A stretch of DNA of 64,000 nt from Takifugu bimaculatus (GCA_004026145.2 SWLE01000375.1:186001-250000); one strand, 5' to 3'. Shown: positions 43,962 to 57,106, counted from the stretch's first letter. Notes: generated from the sequence alone by a model not told the origin. Program-made: numbers and translations.

Positions 43962-46299
43962 AATATTTATTTAATATTTTAATATCAAAAGCATATGCAT
44001 GAAAGTTGCAGTTAACTGTCCAAACACAGATGTATTTTTTTGTTGTTGACTATCTGAGGATTTGCTTTGATTTTGATGCCTGCACACAGAGTACGAAGAG
44101 AGTGGAGATTAAACCTCTTTTCTTATTGGTGCCTGTTCAGGTGCTGTAGTAAACCTTGTTTATATTCAGTTTATGAGGAATCTATTATGATATTTTGGGT
44201 TATTGTTGGGTCTTTTGACCTGTTTCTCATCCTGCTGCTCCATGTTTCCTTCACAGCTTGTGGAAAGAGGCTGTTTTTCATTCTGGTTGTTTGTTTTTAG
44301 TGGTGTTTTGTCCAGTTGAGTGTTTGTGAAGAGGGATTATAGTAGGGGAACGAGGAAGCAGCCCTGAGGAGTTCTGGTGATCAGGATGAGAGGAGATGAG
44401 ATGTGGGTTTTTATCCTGACATGTGGTGGTCTGGCTCAGAGAGGATCAATGATGATGATCAAAGAGATATTTTTGCTTTTTTTGATACCGTCCACCAATT
44501 TGAGCAGATACGACTCACAGCTTAAGGTTTAAAATAATTAACCATAATATTAAACTGTCTACATCTTTCAATATTAATTTGACAAGACCTGAGATTGGGA
44601 TCAATTTATAACATGATTATTTTTGTCAGAACCGCTGATCCCACTGTGAGGGTCCAGAGTTTTGACTCCATTTGTTTGTGTGTTTCAGGTTCCCATTCTC
44701 TTGAGTTCTTGTCTACAGGACGTGTTCAGCCTGGATCTCGGCCCCATTTTGAACAAGTTACAGAGTTTGATGGAGTTGTGATCTCTCACTGTGACAGTGG
44801 GACACAACAAGAACACTTCAAACCCGTCCTGGAATCCCACAACTTACCTGGGACCTGCACAGCAGCATGTTATGATGTTTTTGATGCTCTCAAAGAGATT
44901 TCTAAATTCATCAATCACACACGGAGTAAGTTTGTAGCACATTTGCTTTATAACGTGTTTATTTTGTTGAAACTGAACATTTTACATAAAACAATCCTTG
45001 TAGATGTTCAACGGCGGCGTGGCTGCATCACGTCAGACGAGAGGCTTGAATCTGCTTTTGACAACTGGGCAGTGAATGGAGAGGGTTTCATTCAGTTTGA
45101 TGCTGGAGCTCAGAAATGGAAAGTCCTGTCTCCTTCTGCAGAAATGATTAAAGATTCGTGGAACGGCTATGAGGCTCAGAACCATTTGTTTGGACAATTC
45201 AACAGGAGACACTGTCCAGAAATGATCCACCACATCAAATTAAGAGAAATGGAAAAAAGAACAGGTGAATAAACACAAACATATATTTGTACTTGTATCT
45301 TTGTGAGGACTTACACAGATTCATGAAATACCTGTTTTTTACGACACAGCATGTAAAGTCTAACAACCACACAGATTTGGCTCATTGGACATAATTCAGG
45401 AATTAACCTGAACACATACAAAAGTATCTTTTCTTCCCCTGGCTGGTCCCACCCTGATCATCACCTTTTCTATCCTCCTGCAGATCTCCGTGTGTTTGCC
45501 AACCCTGTTGATTTAACCAGGGCATTGCTGAAGTGCCACGTCACCAGTACTGACAAATCAGTGCGTTCAGTGTCTCTGACTGAAGACGGGGCCACCAAGG
45601 CAAACTGGATCACTGTAACTGGCCCGTTGCCTTCTGGGGATGGATCAGTGATCCTCATCCTGACAGCTGAGGTCCCCCTGATCCACACCAACATCTATGG
45701 CTGTGTTGTCCAAACAGAAGACAGAACCATCACTGTCATGTGGGGTGAGAACTTTACATTTACATTCTGCTGCATGATTGTTATTTACAGATCTATAGAT
45801 TGTTTCTGGGCCCAATTGTAAATATAACTGGTAAAAAAGTTCAGGAACATATGATACAGAATAATGCAAGGTTTTAAACCTAGTGTATTTTATTGTTATT
45901 GCCATAATTTCCCTTTTGTTTCAGATGGAAAAACACTTCCTGGTGTTAATTGGACATTTTTGGCTCCCATTTTGGTTTCATGTGTTCTTTTAATCTGCGC
46001 AACAGCACGGATGCTCAAATGTAAGTCTCACTACTTTTGTTGAAACATTCATCAGTCTGTCAGCTGATATTTTGGTATTAATGTTTCAATAATTAGCTTT
46101 ATGATCAGATCAATGTTTGTAATGAAATATATCTGCCAACATGTATTATTTGTGCCTCCATTTGTGTTTCACAATAGTCAAGAAGAGGATTGTTTCAAGT
46201 GATGAAGAACAACCACCAGTATCTTTAAGGGGTGATGAACTGATGGATAACCAGAAGAATGAATATTTGTCAAGATTGGACGAGAGACAAATGCTATGA
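43424..46299 (+). CDS. Gene H: divergent MHC class I-like heavy chain, intact, long tail
   Basis: Exons 43424-43472, 44689-44925, 45004-45264, 45484-45744, 45925-46020 and 46178-46299 give 341 residues, all introns phase 1. The signal peptide is type 1 with one Pro to Ala change. The alpha-2 helix is distinctive (KDSWNGYEAQNHLFGQFNRR before Cys71). Alpha-3 lacks both the NRT and NIT sequons. The transmembrane exon is a short private type (32 codons, DGKTLPGVNWTFLAP). The tail is the longest in the array, about 40 residues, acidic and polar with one tyrosine (NEYLSRL) and a C-terminal DERQML that loosely resembles an acidic di-leucine sorting signal. AATAAA at 46732 is the likely polyadenylation signal. 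Probably a non-classical class I molecule with its own trafficking or signalling tail. Confidence 0.85.
43877..43959 (+). repeat. (TG)n microsatellite in intron 1 of gene H
   Basis: About 40 TG units. The same site in A, C, F and K has only five to ten, so it expanded in this copy. Confidence 0.95.
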
Positions 46300-47040
46300 T
46301 CAGGAATATTTTTATTCTCCATATTAAAGTTGCACCGTGTAATACAACTGAGCAGGGGATCAAAACAAACATTTGCAGTGAACCTCCTTTAACGTTCACA
46401 TTTACGACACTTTCAAACAGAGCAGTACATTAAACAGAACATACAGGTGAAGTCACAACAGTGATCAGGTGTAAAAAGCTAAAAAGCAAAAGAAACTTTT
46501 TATTTTTATGTTCTTTTCCCTGTTACCTTTTATCTATTATGTAAGCACTTTGGTTTCCTATTTAGACATTATAAAGCATTACACAAATAACTATTTCTAT
46601 GTTAATGTAACATGACCACCAAACTACTGTTTAGTGAACCGTTTACTTAAACATTAATTTATTTCTTTAAGAGACTGATGATCAAATGTAACTCATGTTC
46701 TTTGATGTCATGTGGCACCAAGAATGTTGTCAATAAACGATTAATTTTAATTTAACGAAATTGAATATCAAAATAAATGTACATACTTGTTAAGATCTTC
46801 TTTTACTGTATTAAATGTCTTTATACTAAGATTGTCTTATTTTTACTTCCTTCATTAGAAGAATAGTTTATATTTTATATCAAGAGGCAGAATTTTTATT
46901 TACTCCAGATTATAAAGAACAACTTGATTAGACTTATTTTTATACATAAACATTTATTAGTGAGAAATGATATATATGTATATTTTTGTAACAATTTTCA
47001 TGTAGATTGTTTTTTAAGATCTTTCACAAAACTAAAGGTC
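46300..47040 (+). other. 3' untranslated region and downstream flank of gene H
   Basis: AT-rich, with AATAAA at 46732-46737. No other feature is seen. At 47041 it changes to the upstream module of gene I. Confidence 0.5.
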
Positions 47041-48835
47041 GAGTGATTTGTATCAGTATACTGAATTAGTCTAAAGCGTGTTCCTTTAAAAACACGAGCA
47101 ACAAAGATGAAAAAGAAAGACAATTTATTGGCCTATCAGAGCGCTGCCAGATTAATAAATTATTGTTCATCCAGGTAATAATGACTTTTATGGCTTTTCA
47201 AAAAAGCATCCACAGAAACTTCAGTGACTATATTTTCATGTCACCTTCGTATTATTATCGTCACATTCTACTAAATTTGTTTGGTAACATATGTTGAGAA
47301 TTGTCTTTATCTTGTTGTTATGTGTTTCACCATATGTTCCTGTCTTCCCTTAGAAGTTAGGCAAGGTAGACTAAATGTAATTAAAAACAGAGACATTCCA
47401 GTAGCAGGATTGTTGTTTGATCTGCTGTTATCTCAGGAGCCAGTCAGGCAGGGGGTGTCAAACACTCATTGTAAACAGGATATCAGGGGGGTTGATGATG
47501 ATCACATTTGCATGAAGAATGGGATCTGGCCACCTGGGAAAACAATTGAAAAGAAGAACTCTACCAACACCAAAGGGACTGGAGGAAGAGGACGGGGACA
47601 TCTCAGCGGGGGATCTGGATTGGATTGCATGGACATTGTGAATTTGCATGTGTGTGACTATAAAGGACTGGGCCAAGGGATAGTTAGGTTGTCAGACTTC
47701 GTGCCCTGACAATTAACTCTGTTGTTGCTAGGGTTATGAACTGGCCCGGAGCTCTGTAATATTTGTATCTGGAATTGGTTCTATTGTCAAATACATTTTG
47801 AAATTGGTACTTTTCTTCTCGAAGTCTTCATTCAACGAACACGCGGATCGGCAGCTACATACAGGAGGTATTGCGATCCAACACATATGAAAACTCAAAT
47901 ACTTTCAAGATCTTAAATGATCCTAAAAGATCTTTAACATCTCAACATGTCTCTAAACTACAGACATCACCTTTTTTAATACATTCAGTGAGAAGACATA
48001 AATGCATTGTTGTCAAACTTAGAAGAAGAATCAGTATTAGGGTTTCCTGCAGAATAGGATTTAGTAGTTTTATTTTCAGGACAATAACAACAAAAGCGCC
48101 ATTTAATGCTACTCATTAAAAACCAGTAGTAACAAGTACTCATGCAAAATCAAATCAAACAGTAAACTTCAGATGTTTTATGACATTCCAGACGCTATTC
48201 TGTAGGACCTCTAATATCTGTTTAGTAATAACTGCTATCTGCTCGTTGTGGAGGCTGATGATGTCTGACCAAGATCTCCCCTGAGAAAACACAGACCAGC
48301 AGCTCAGCCTTCCAGAGAGAAGATGGAGCAGTTACAGAAGGAACAGGGGATGTTAAACTAGTACGGAATTAAAATGTCAATATAGAACATATTTCAACCA
48401 GAGAAGAGCAGGCAGCCAGGCTAAAGCAGCAAGAATGTAGCTCAGAGGAACAGAATTATAACTTTGTTCAACGATGGAACATTTATCACTTCAATTAAGG
48501 CAAAATAAAAAACAAACTAACAACAACAACCCTACAAAGTTATACTTGTTAATTGTTCGTCACTCAAGTTTATGAAGAACATTTCACGTCTCGGTAAAAT
48601 AAAAGTAAGGCGGGATCCAACTATTACACCCACTTCCGGTGTTTACTGCGTGATAAAAAATTCAAAAATTAACGATCGTACAGATAAAAAAAATCGTGAC
48701 GGTGTTCTGAAGACGTTTGGTTCCCCAGCGCTGGAGAGACAACTTAATCTTTTCTCCTCTTTTGGATGCACAACAACAACAACATCGACAGCAAATAATT
48801 ATGGACTTTTATTTGGGAAACGCAACTGCAGGAAG
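47041..48835 (+). promoter_or_regulatory. Upstream region of gene I (type 2 promoter module)
   Basis: Homologous to 20135-21294 before gene D, including CACTTCCGGTG at 48631-48641. It is interrupted by a solo LTR at 47292-47883. An in-frame open stretch upstream of the signal peptide (from 48572) differs from that of D by one whole extra codon, but is taken as untranslated. Confidence 0.45.
47292..47883. mobile_element. Solo LTR upstream of gene I
   Basis: 592 bp, TGTTGAG...CCAACA, flanked by a perfect 4-bp CATA duplication (47288-47291, 47884-47887). The empty site is visible upstream of gene D near 20420. The insertion therefore came after D and I separated. The family is not identified. 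Confidence 0.85.
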
Positions 48836-51458
48836 ATGAAGTTCTGTCTTTTGCTTTACTGGGTTTTGCTGCCAGCAGCAGAATGTGGTAGGTGACACAA
48901 CTGTAATGGCGAAAGTTTGGATTTGCAGGGTTGTTAGACGCCGCGCAAAGTTTGTCAAGTTTATTGAATCAAGTTTATTTTGGTCACCACGTGTTACACT
49001 CATCGAGAACCTCAGGCTCCGAACCGAACTGCAGCGTTGGAAACACGCGCCTTTCTTGTCGCGCTCTTTGCGTCAAACACTTGAACAGATTCCCGAGAGA
49101 AGTTCCATGGACATCCAAAGATTTAAGACTGACTGATCCATGATCCACAACCACGTTTAAATATTAATAATAAAATACTGGCTAAAGACAGGAAAATGTA
49201 CAAAATAGAGAACATTTTATGGTTTGCTCTGGAGACCCGGAGAAGCTGCTTTATTAAGTGTAATAGTTCATGATCTTTCTTTTCTTCTTTTTTAAACTGG
49301 TGGTTGTTTCAGCTTATTACTGCCATCGACTGTTGAGTGTAGATCAGGAAGCAAGCATAAAAAAGCATTTATTCGGCCTGATATTTCTTCTGATTGTTTG
49401 GTACCTGTGTGGCCTACAAAGCCTGAGTGAGACCCTCAAGAAGGGCACCAAATTTAAACAACGGGTGTCCACAGGTGTCCTTGTTTCCAACCAGGTGTAA
49501 TCCTGCAAAGACAGAATCCCGAACTCTGAGTGGCTGAGAGCCAGTGGATTTGAAATTAGGATCCTCCCAGGCGAGACGCCGACGTGGATTATAAACTCCC
49601 AACGTTGCTCCTGATAACCACACTATCTTCAGCCAGAGATTCTTGTCTTTGTTATCTGGATCTACCCAAGAACACTGCCACTGCGCTCCTCTACCTCATT
49701 CCCTTTCCTTTCTCTCTCCTATTGCTCCTGCCTTTTTCCTTTCAGTTTGTGCTTTGTTATTGTTTCAACTTCTTCCTTTTTCCTAATTTGACATTAAATC
49801 ACAGTTTCCTGTGTTCCTGTCAGAACCTTTTGATGCAAGAACTCCATTTGTTTGTGTGTTTCAGGTTCCCATTCTCTTGAGTTCTTGTCTACAGGACGTG
49901 TTCAGCCTGGATCTGGGCCCCATTTTGAACAAGTTACAGAGTTTGATGGAGTTGTGATCTCTCACTGTGACAGTGGGACACAACAAGAACACTTCAAACC
50001 CGTCCTGGAATCCCACAACTTACCTGGGACCTGCTGACCAGCATGTTATGATGTTTTTGATGCTCTCAAAGCGATTTCTAAATTCACCAATCACACACGG
50101 AGTAAGTTTGTAGCACATTTGCTTTGTAACACATCTAAGAGGAATTAAAACCTTTAACTAAAGAGAAAAAACAATCCTTGTAGATGTTCAACGGCGGCGT
50201 GGCTGCATCACGTCAGACGAGAGGCTTGAATCTGCTTTTGACAACTGGGCAGTGAATGGAGAGGGTTTCATTCAGTTTGATGCTGGAGCTCAGAAATGGA
50301 AAGCCCTGTCTCCTTCTGCAGAAATGATTAAAGAATTGTGGAACGGCTATGAGGCTCAGAACTATTTGTTTGGACAATTCATCAGGAGATACTGTCTAGA
50401 AATGATCCATCAGATCAAATTAAGAGAAAAAGAAAAAAGAACAGGTGAACACACTCTCTGGTCCTAAAATAGCAGCCTGGTGTTGGTTATGAGCTAAAAC
50501 TATGTTGAGAGGAAGAGTGAGCTGCTCATCACTGCTGGTTCCCTGTTCAAAGAGTGACAACAGACAACCCTGATCATCACCTTTTCTATCCTCCTGCAGA
50601 TCTCCGTGTGTTTGCCAACCCTGTTAACAGAACCAGGGCATTGCTGAAGTGCCACGTCACCAGTACTGACAAATCAGTGCGTTCAGTGTCTCTGACTGAA
50701 GACGGGGCCACCAAGGCAAACTGGATCACTGTAACTGGCCCGTTGCCTTCTGGGGATGGATCAGTGATCCTCATCCTGACAGCTGAGGTCCCCCTGATCC
50801 ACACCAACATCTATGGCTGTGTTGTCCAAACAGAAGACAGAAACATCACTGTCATGTGGGGTGAGAACTTTACACATACTGCTGCATGATTGTTATCGAG
50901 TCAAAGCAATACAGGCTGAAATTTTAACGTTGTGTTCAAGTCTCAGTTAGTTTAGGTTTGTTAAAAATCTGATGTGAGAAATATTTGAGCGCTGGGAAAA
51001 TAAGAAACGTAACTGTTTAAATACTGTGAATAGTGTCTGCTACATTTGTCAGCATCAACATTATTAGTTTATTATTGTAATTATTACTTTTATTACAATG
51101 TTTTTAGTAACAATGCTATTTTTTCTTTGGTTCCAGATGGAAACACACTTGATGGAAGAGAAATTCTTTCCACAAGTGTCAGTTGGACACAAATTTTGAG
51201 CTGCGTTCTGTTTTTATGTGTTCTTTTTCTAATCTGCACAACAGCACTGGTGCTCAAATGTATCAGTAAGTATCACTACAGTAAATGTAACATTTAAGTC
51301 AGTCTGTCAGCTGTTGATTTAGTATTGTTGAAATATTTTAACAATAACATTTTTGTGGACAAATCATTGAGTTTCTAATGAGATCTACCTCTCAGCACAT
51401 ATTAATTCATCCTCCATTTAATTACAACAAAGTCAAGAATAATAAGAGGATTTTGTAA
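48836..51458 (+). pseudogene. Gene I: class I-like gene with one nonsense codon in alpha-1
   Basis: Exons 48836-48887, 49865-50101, 50184-50444, 50600-50860, 51137-51265 (or to 51259) and 51433-51458 are otherwise well formed and phase 1. In exon 2, TGCTGA at 50032-50037 replaces the TGCAGA of gene D, giving a stop after Cys in GTC. No other lesion is seen: alpha-2 (KELWNGYEAQNYLFGQFIRR), alpha-3 (both NRT and NIT sequons), transmembrane exon of the gene A type (DGNTLDGREILSTSVSWT) and a very short KNNKRIL tail are open. It combines the type-2 5' module of D with the 3' module of A. It is either a young pseudogene or a null allele; a sequencing error cannot be excluded. Confidence 0.8.
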
Positions 51459-52544
51459 AGTGAAGGAGCACAGGCATAAATGGTCTATTTTTCTGGCTGC
51501 TTAAGCTTTGAACTATTTATTTTGTTCCACAGATGATTTCACAGACTTACAAAAAGCACTAGAAATAAAAACGTGTCTAGGCTCTTAACAGGAGTGTCGT
51601 GATGTAAATATACAGTGGTTATGTTGGACAACTACTCTACACCCCAATACACGCGACACATTATTATCACCAACAAATGTTAGTCCCCATTTGAGCTGCA
51701 TTGAATTGAATGGAACAGATTATTGTCTGTTAGCCTAACTTAATTGGTGTGTGTGAGGAACTGTAACATGAATGAGTTCATGCATACCATAGTTTCAGGA
51801 GGAAGATCACTTTTCCATGATTTTTTTTTTTTTACTAAGACTCCTAAATTGTGTTGAATGAACTCATTAACTGGAATGACCAGAGTGTCATCTTTTGAAC
51901 CAGCCAGGCACTCTGGGTGCTAAAGCTCTGAACCTATAAATCACCCCTGGAAGAAATGAAAACACACTTCAGAAGCACCTTGAAGAATATTTAAGAGGAT
52001 GATTGCATCAACAGAAAATGTTCTCTATTTGTTCTTTTTTTATCTAATAAATGTCTGCTTTCTAATGTATGTATGTATATTTTTATATCCTGTATTAAAA
52101 TAAATGTTTTTTCTAAGAGCCTGTGTGATACATATTTAAAGAACTTGGTTTTCTTTTACTCCAGTTTATGAGGAAACATTTGATTGGGCTTGTTTTCCTT
52201 TAAAGGTCAGCTTCTCACTGACAAGATCATTATAGGATACAGGAGTTTTAGTGTGAGAGCATATATTCAACCTCCTATTAGGTATTACAATTGCCAAAGG
52301 TATGACCATCATTACAGTGTGTAGGGGGGAGCAGAGGTGTGTGTGTGTGCGTGTGTGTGGGGGGGGGGGGGGGTAGTAATAGCACAGTTAATGTAAATGT
52401 AACTGGGGAAACCGTACAGTGTGTGGAGAAAACAGTTGTAATTCAACAAGTCTGAGAAGAGCAGAGAACAGAGGCAGTGAAGATTGTGAGTAAAAATAAA
52501 AGAGTGGAAGAGATGAATGAACCAAATAAATCATGTGTTTCATT
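51459..52544 (+). other. 3' flank of gene I
   Basis: AATAAA at 52099-52104 is a likely polyadenylation signal. A GT-rich stretch and a run of about 12 G lie at 52335-52372. Nothing codes here; the LINE begins near 52545. Confidence 0.5.
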
Positions 52545-55500
52545 CAGCAACCCCTACATACCATAATACACATACTCCAGTGGAATGGTCAAAGTCTCAT
52601 CACAGACAGGAAAGACTTAAAAAAATGTATCCCTGAATTACAGGAACACGTGGATATTATTTGTGTACAAGAGGCATGACTCAAACCAAATTTGGGCTTA
52701 AGTTGAAAGATATTTTGGTGTGGAGATTTTAATGCACATGGGGGGATATCAGGAGGACTCGAAGTAATGGAAGACATGTTAGATGACAAAGGCATGCTTG
52801 AATACTGGTTTGGCCGTGAGGGTGAAAGTGGCAAAGGGCACCGAGCCATCAAGAGATCACACATCGGCATCACAGGTTTTAACATGGAAAAGCAACTGGG
52901 AAGTGTTGAGAAGCAGCACAGTGGGTAGAGACCATCATCCAATAGGTCTAGAAACTGAAAGCGTTAGGGGTCGGAACAAAGGAGGAGGAAGATGGAAATG
53001 TGAGGGAGCAAATGGATACGTTCAGAATATTTGCTGGGGCAAACTAAGGGCAGTTGGTGTAAACCAGAACTGAATAATGAAATATGTCAATTTATAACTG
53101 AAGCAGCAAATGTAACTATTCCAAGAAGTAAATAAAAGAAATTTTAAAAATGAAAAAAAAAACCCCTGAAACTCAAGACTTTAATAAATTATAAGGAACA
53201 GCAGACAGCAGCTCGTTTTAGGAGCAGCAGACACACACAGGACCGAGTAGATTGACCAGACTAAACTTTACTGAAAAGGTGGCAGCAGAATCCCTCAAAG
53301 AACCAGAGCTAATAAAGTCTTTGTCAGAGCAGGCTGGGTGGCACGAACAGACATCTGAATGGGCGATCACAGAGGGCTGCACCACAAACTGGCCATGATG
53401 GAAGCGTGGACCAGTCTTTTAAACCAGGAGACAGGTGAAGGTGATTTTCTGAAGACGAGTTCCAGGTGTGTAGATCGCACGGTGGGAGTGAAGCAGGAAG
53501 CAGCCCCTCCCAGCCTGGAAACAGACACGGGAAACACAGACAAGGAACTGAAGGGGAGAGGGAGAGGAATAAGACGAGGGGAATCTCCTCACAGCGAGGG
53601 GAGTGATAAGAGGAACAGACGGGAGTCCTGGAGAAAGTATCGTGAGTCACTTGGTAGGAAGACACCAACGACAAGACTGTGGGGTATGATCACAAGAATG
53701 TTAGGAAGTAGACAAGAATAGGGATGCCCAGTTATGGAAGATGAAGGGAACGTTATTGTAGAGGACAAATAATCAGCAGCACTAATAGCACAAATATTTG
53801 CTAAAACAAAAAGCACAGAAAATTTGAGTAATAAAGAGAAAGAAGGCAGGATTGAAAGAAAAAGGCAAGTGTGACAAGGTTTTCAATGACAATACCAAAT
53901 AATGCATTTTTAAAAAGCTGGAAAAACAACTCCAGGGAAGACCAAATAAATTATATTAGATAAAATTAGTGTTCAAAGTAAAGGGGCATTATTGAAATTG
54001 TATAATAAGCTGTGAGGGGAGGGAAAATGACCTAATCAATGGAAAGAAACTGCTATTGTACCAATCTGTAAGCCAAGTAAGGACCCGGGTTTGCTAGAGA
54101 GCTACAGAACAATAGATCTAACAACCTCTGTAGGCAAAATTATGGGGAAAAAAATGATTAATGAATGGCTGAACTCTTATTTAGAAACCAGGGAAAAACT
54201 GAAAATGATATAAAAGTGGGTTTAGGAAAAGAAGCAGCACAGTAGGTTTTACATTTAGAGAATGAGATAAGGACAGTCCAGATCAATAAAGAAAGTGTAA
54301 TGCTGTATTTTTTATATAGAAAAAGGTTATATGATGGGAAAGGATGGACTGCTTATGAAATTATATCACATCAACAGCATGGTTCAGGATTTTTCTTACC
54401 AGCAGGAAAATAGCAGTGAGAGTGGGTAAAAAAGCGAAGTGATAGATCCATCCAGGTGAGGATGGGGGCAGAAATGTCAAGACAAAACATCGTTGAAAAC
54501 GCTACACAGCGTTCAGTGGTCAGTCCAAATCTTTATTCACTAATGATAAATGATTGAATATATATTTCCAAGTATTCCCGATGGTACGGGGAGGTCGCTG
54601 TTTTCTGACGATGGGGCTCCTTGGACAAGAGGGAGGAACTTCCAGTATATTGTCAAGAGGATGCAGGAGGGAATAAGTAAAGTTGAAAGACGGGGAATTA
54701 AATGGGTCCTTAAGTTTTCATCTGAAAAGACAAAGTTTTTTACAAGAAAGAGGGTAGGAGAGAGCAATCTAAAAACATATGGGAGTGTGTTAGAAAGGGT
54801 TGAGAGTTTCCGCTTCCTTGAAATTTACTTTGACCAGAGGCTGAGCTGGAAGGATCATATCAGGCAGGTAGTAAGTTAATGTAAAAGAAAAAAGTGGTAA
54901 ATATAATGAGATCCCAGCAATGTAGAGCTGATTTCAGAACTTTGCTGGATATGATCCCGGTGCAAGCACTTAGACTCTACATGGGCCAGTCAAAATCTCA
55001 CCTGTGTGTGCACTCCAGGAACAGGCTGGGGAAATGCCACTGTGGCTGAGGAGGAAACAGTTGGCTGCTAATTACTGGATTCATTCAAGAGGTCAGAGGG
55101 GTGAACATCTTACAAAGGGGGTTCTGCTAGTGAGTTGGGAGGAGACAGCACAAAAGGGGAGTTTTGGGTGGAAGGGTGATGAGGTGGCCAAGGATATGGG
55201 GGTGTATAACCATTAAAAGCAGGAGCAGTGTTGACAGAGAAATTAATGATCAAAGTCAGAAGGCAAGAGTGTTGTGTGGGTAAAAGCAAATGAGCAGTGG
55301 CAACAGAGCGGGGAAACAGAGGTCAAGGGGAGGCATCTTCTTTCCAATACAAAGGAGGGACAATGCATCAAGGAGAAGGGAAAAGAGCAGGAAATAATAA
55401 CAAGGTTAAGAATTAGGCAGAGCAACTTAGACAATATGCTATACATTGTGGAGAAGCATCCATCTATGTGAGCAGTGTCATGAACTGGAGACAACAGAAC

Positions 55501-55750
55501 ATGTGCTTTAATATGTAGGCATAATAGTGAGGAAAGGAAGATGATGGATGGACTGAGGAAACTGGGAATGGTGGATGTGGATGAGCTGGGTAGAGAGTTC
55601 AGGTGGGAGGAAAGAGCTTTATAAATTTCTTACGTACTGGTCTAGTAAAAAGGATGGAAGGATGGATACGCTAGATAGAGGACCAGAAGGTGGCAGCTCC
55701 AATATAGATGCCAACTGCCTTTAAAACCAAAAGAAATAGAACATGAAGCT
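52545..55750 (+). mobile_element. Jockey/I-like LINE, copy 3, with endonuclease remnant
   Basis: The most complete copy. Endonuclease blocks are WNGQSLITDRKDLKKCIPEL and IICVQEA (52580-52680), CGDFNAHGG near 52725, and SNWEVLRSSTVGRDHHPIGL (52890-52950), typical of apurinic-type endonucleases. Reverse transcriptase and the C-terminal knuckle align with copy 1 from about 53560 on. Shared stops and frameshifts show that copies 1 and 3 descend from one already dead LINE duplicated with its surroundings. It is interrupted near 53160-53560 by other sequence. Confidence 0.82.
53160..53560. mobile_element. Unidentified insertion within the LINE
   Basis: Between the endonuclease and RT parts lies sequence of different composition (CCAGACTAAACTTTACTGAA, GGTGGCAGCAGAATCCC). 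Its final part is also present at the very start of the window, up to about base 95. It may be LTR-derived, but no clean ends or target duplication were identified. Confidence 0.35.
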
Positions 55751-55794
55751 CGGTAGATTTGTCTGGTTCCGATCAGGACAAAAAGTAATGATGG

Positions 55795-56145
55795 GCAAAT
55801 TAAGCTTTTGTGAATTCCCGAACCACTTGTAATGATTACTCGAAGTAATGTTTACCTGAAGTTGCAGTTCTAGCGCCCTCTCCTGGCGACCCGCGAGCCT
55901 TGCACTGCAGGGTTGGAGCCGCTATTGGTGACCGGGAGGCGCACACGTGAGCTTTGTTTTGTTAAGGAGAAAATGCTGGTAAAATATGCCATAGCTTGGG
56001 TATTCTTGTATAATTGTAGACTCAACGTTTTTATTGGAGGTACGTTATTTTTTTCCACAGTATTGGGATTTAACCAGTTTATTTTTTTGCTCACAATTTC
56101 TCCACATTTGGAGAATATTCTTCTGCAGGGTACAGTAGATGCTGG
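55795..56145 (-). mobile_element. hAT3 transposon fragment, copy 3, truncated
   Basis: Follows the LINE as in the other two places but stops at 56145, where the next element begins; the rest of hATC is missing. Confidence 0.75.
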
Positions 56146-57106
56146 TGTGGCGGGGTGGGGAGAGGTGGAACGGTTAACGACAACGCCACCTGGGGAATTT
56201 CACCCCAGGAACTAACCGGAAAACAGGCACGCGCAGATAAGGTTCTATTCCAGAGGCAGAGACAGGATTGAGGGTTAGGCACTACAATTTTATTTAATCC
56301 AATACTCAACAAAATATAACTCTGCTGTATAATAGTTAAATTAACAAAAGGGGTGGACAGCGCTGGGGCCCCACCGGCAGGTAAAACTCAATTAGGGGAG
56401 ATAAACAAACTACAAACACCCGTGCTACTGCAAACAAAACCACACACGAGGGGTGATGAAAACGCCCTCCACCAGGGGTTGGGTCCCCGCCGTGGCCCGC
56501 AGCACCTGTCCACAAAGAAAAGAGAACAATTACATTTACAATGATAAACAATCAGACGCGACGAGCGCACAGGCAAATAAATGGTGACCAGGTCTAAAAG
56601 AACACAACGTCAACCAAGAAACGAAAAGCAACAAAACCTAAAAAAGTAAATATAAATTGATACAATTTACACAATGTTAAGAGTCTAAAATTTAGGCAAA
56701 AGCTCCGTGGTCGCCTCGGCGGCACCACCACGTCTCAGCGCCGTTTCTCCGAGCAAAGGGGAGCGAGGGGAGAGCGAGAGAGAATCCCGAACCAAAGGAC
56801 CGAGCCAAAGCAGCAGTGGGTCCAGTACGCGAGGTAGTCCGTGCCGACTGTGTTTGGTGGCGCCACCACTCCGTGAGGGGTTCCCGCTGGGGCGACGCGA
56901 CCCACTCACACCAGCCGGCAGCCAACTACAACAAGAACAGCCCCATTAACATTTATCAACCGAGTGAGTGGGGGAGTCAGTGACGCGCATTGCTGCGCCT
57001 TACCTGCCCAGTGCAAACTAGCGCGCGTGCCCTCACGGCAAAGCGCTCTAGGCGGGCACTACCTCCATATGGCACCTGTTCGGAGCGCAGGCCACGCCCT
57101 GCCACA
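56146..57106. mobile_element. TG...CA element of 961 bp, candidate solo LTR
   Basis: The ends are TGTGGCGGGG and CCCTGCCACA, imperfect inverted termini as in LTRs. No convincing coding sequence is present. Flanks are hAT3 on the left and the first codon of the hAT2 frame on the right, with no matching target duplication, so it may mark a rearrangement rather than a simple insertion. Confidence 0.45.

Noticed and set aside
47281..47709. A 142-codon open frame upstream of gene I
   Set aside because: It lies inside the solo LTR at 47292-47883 and shows no recognisable protein.
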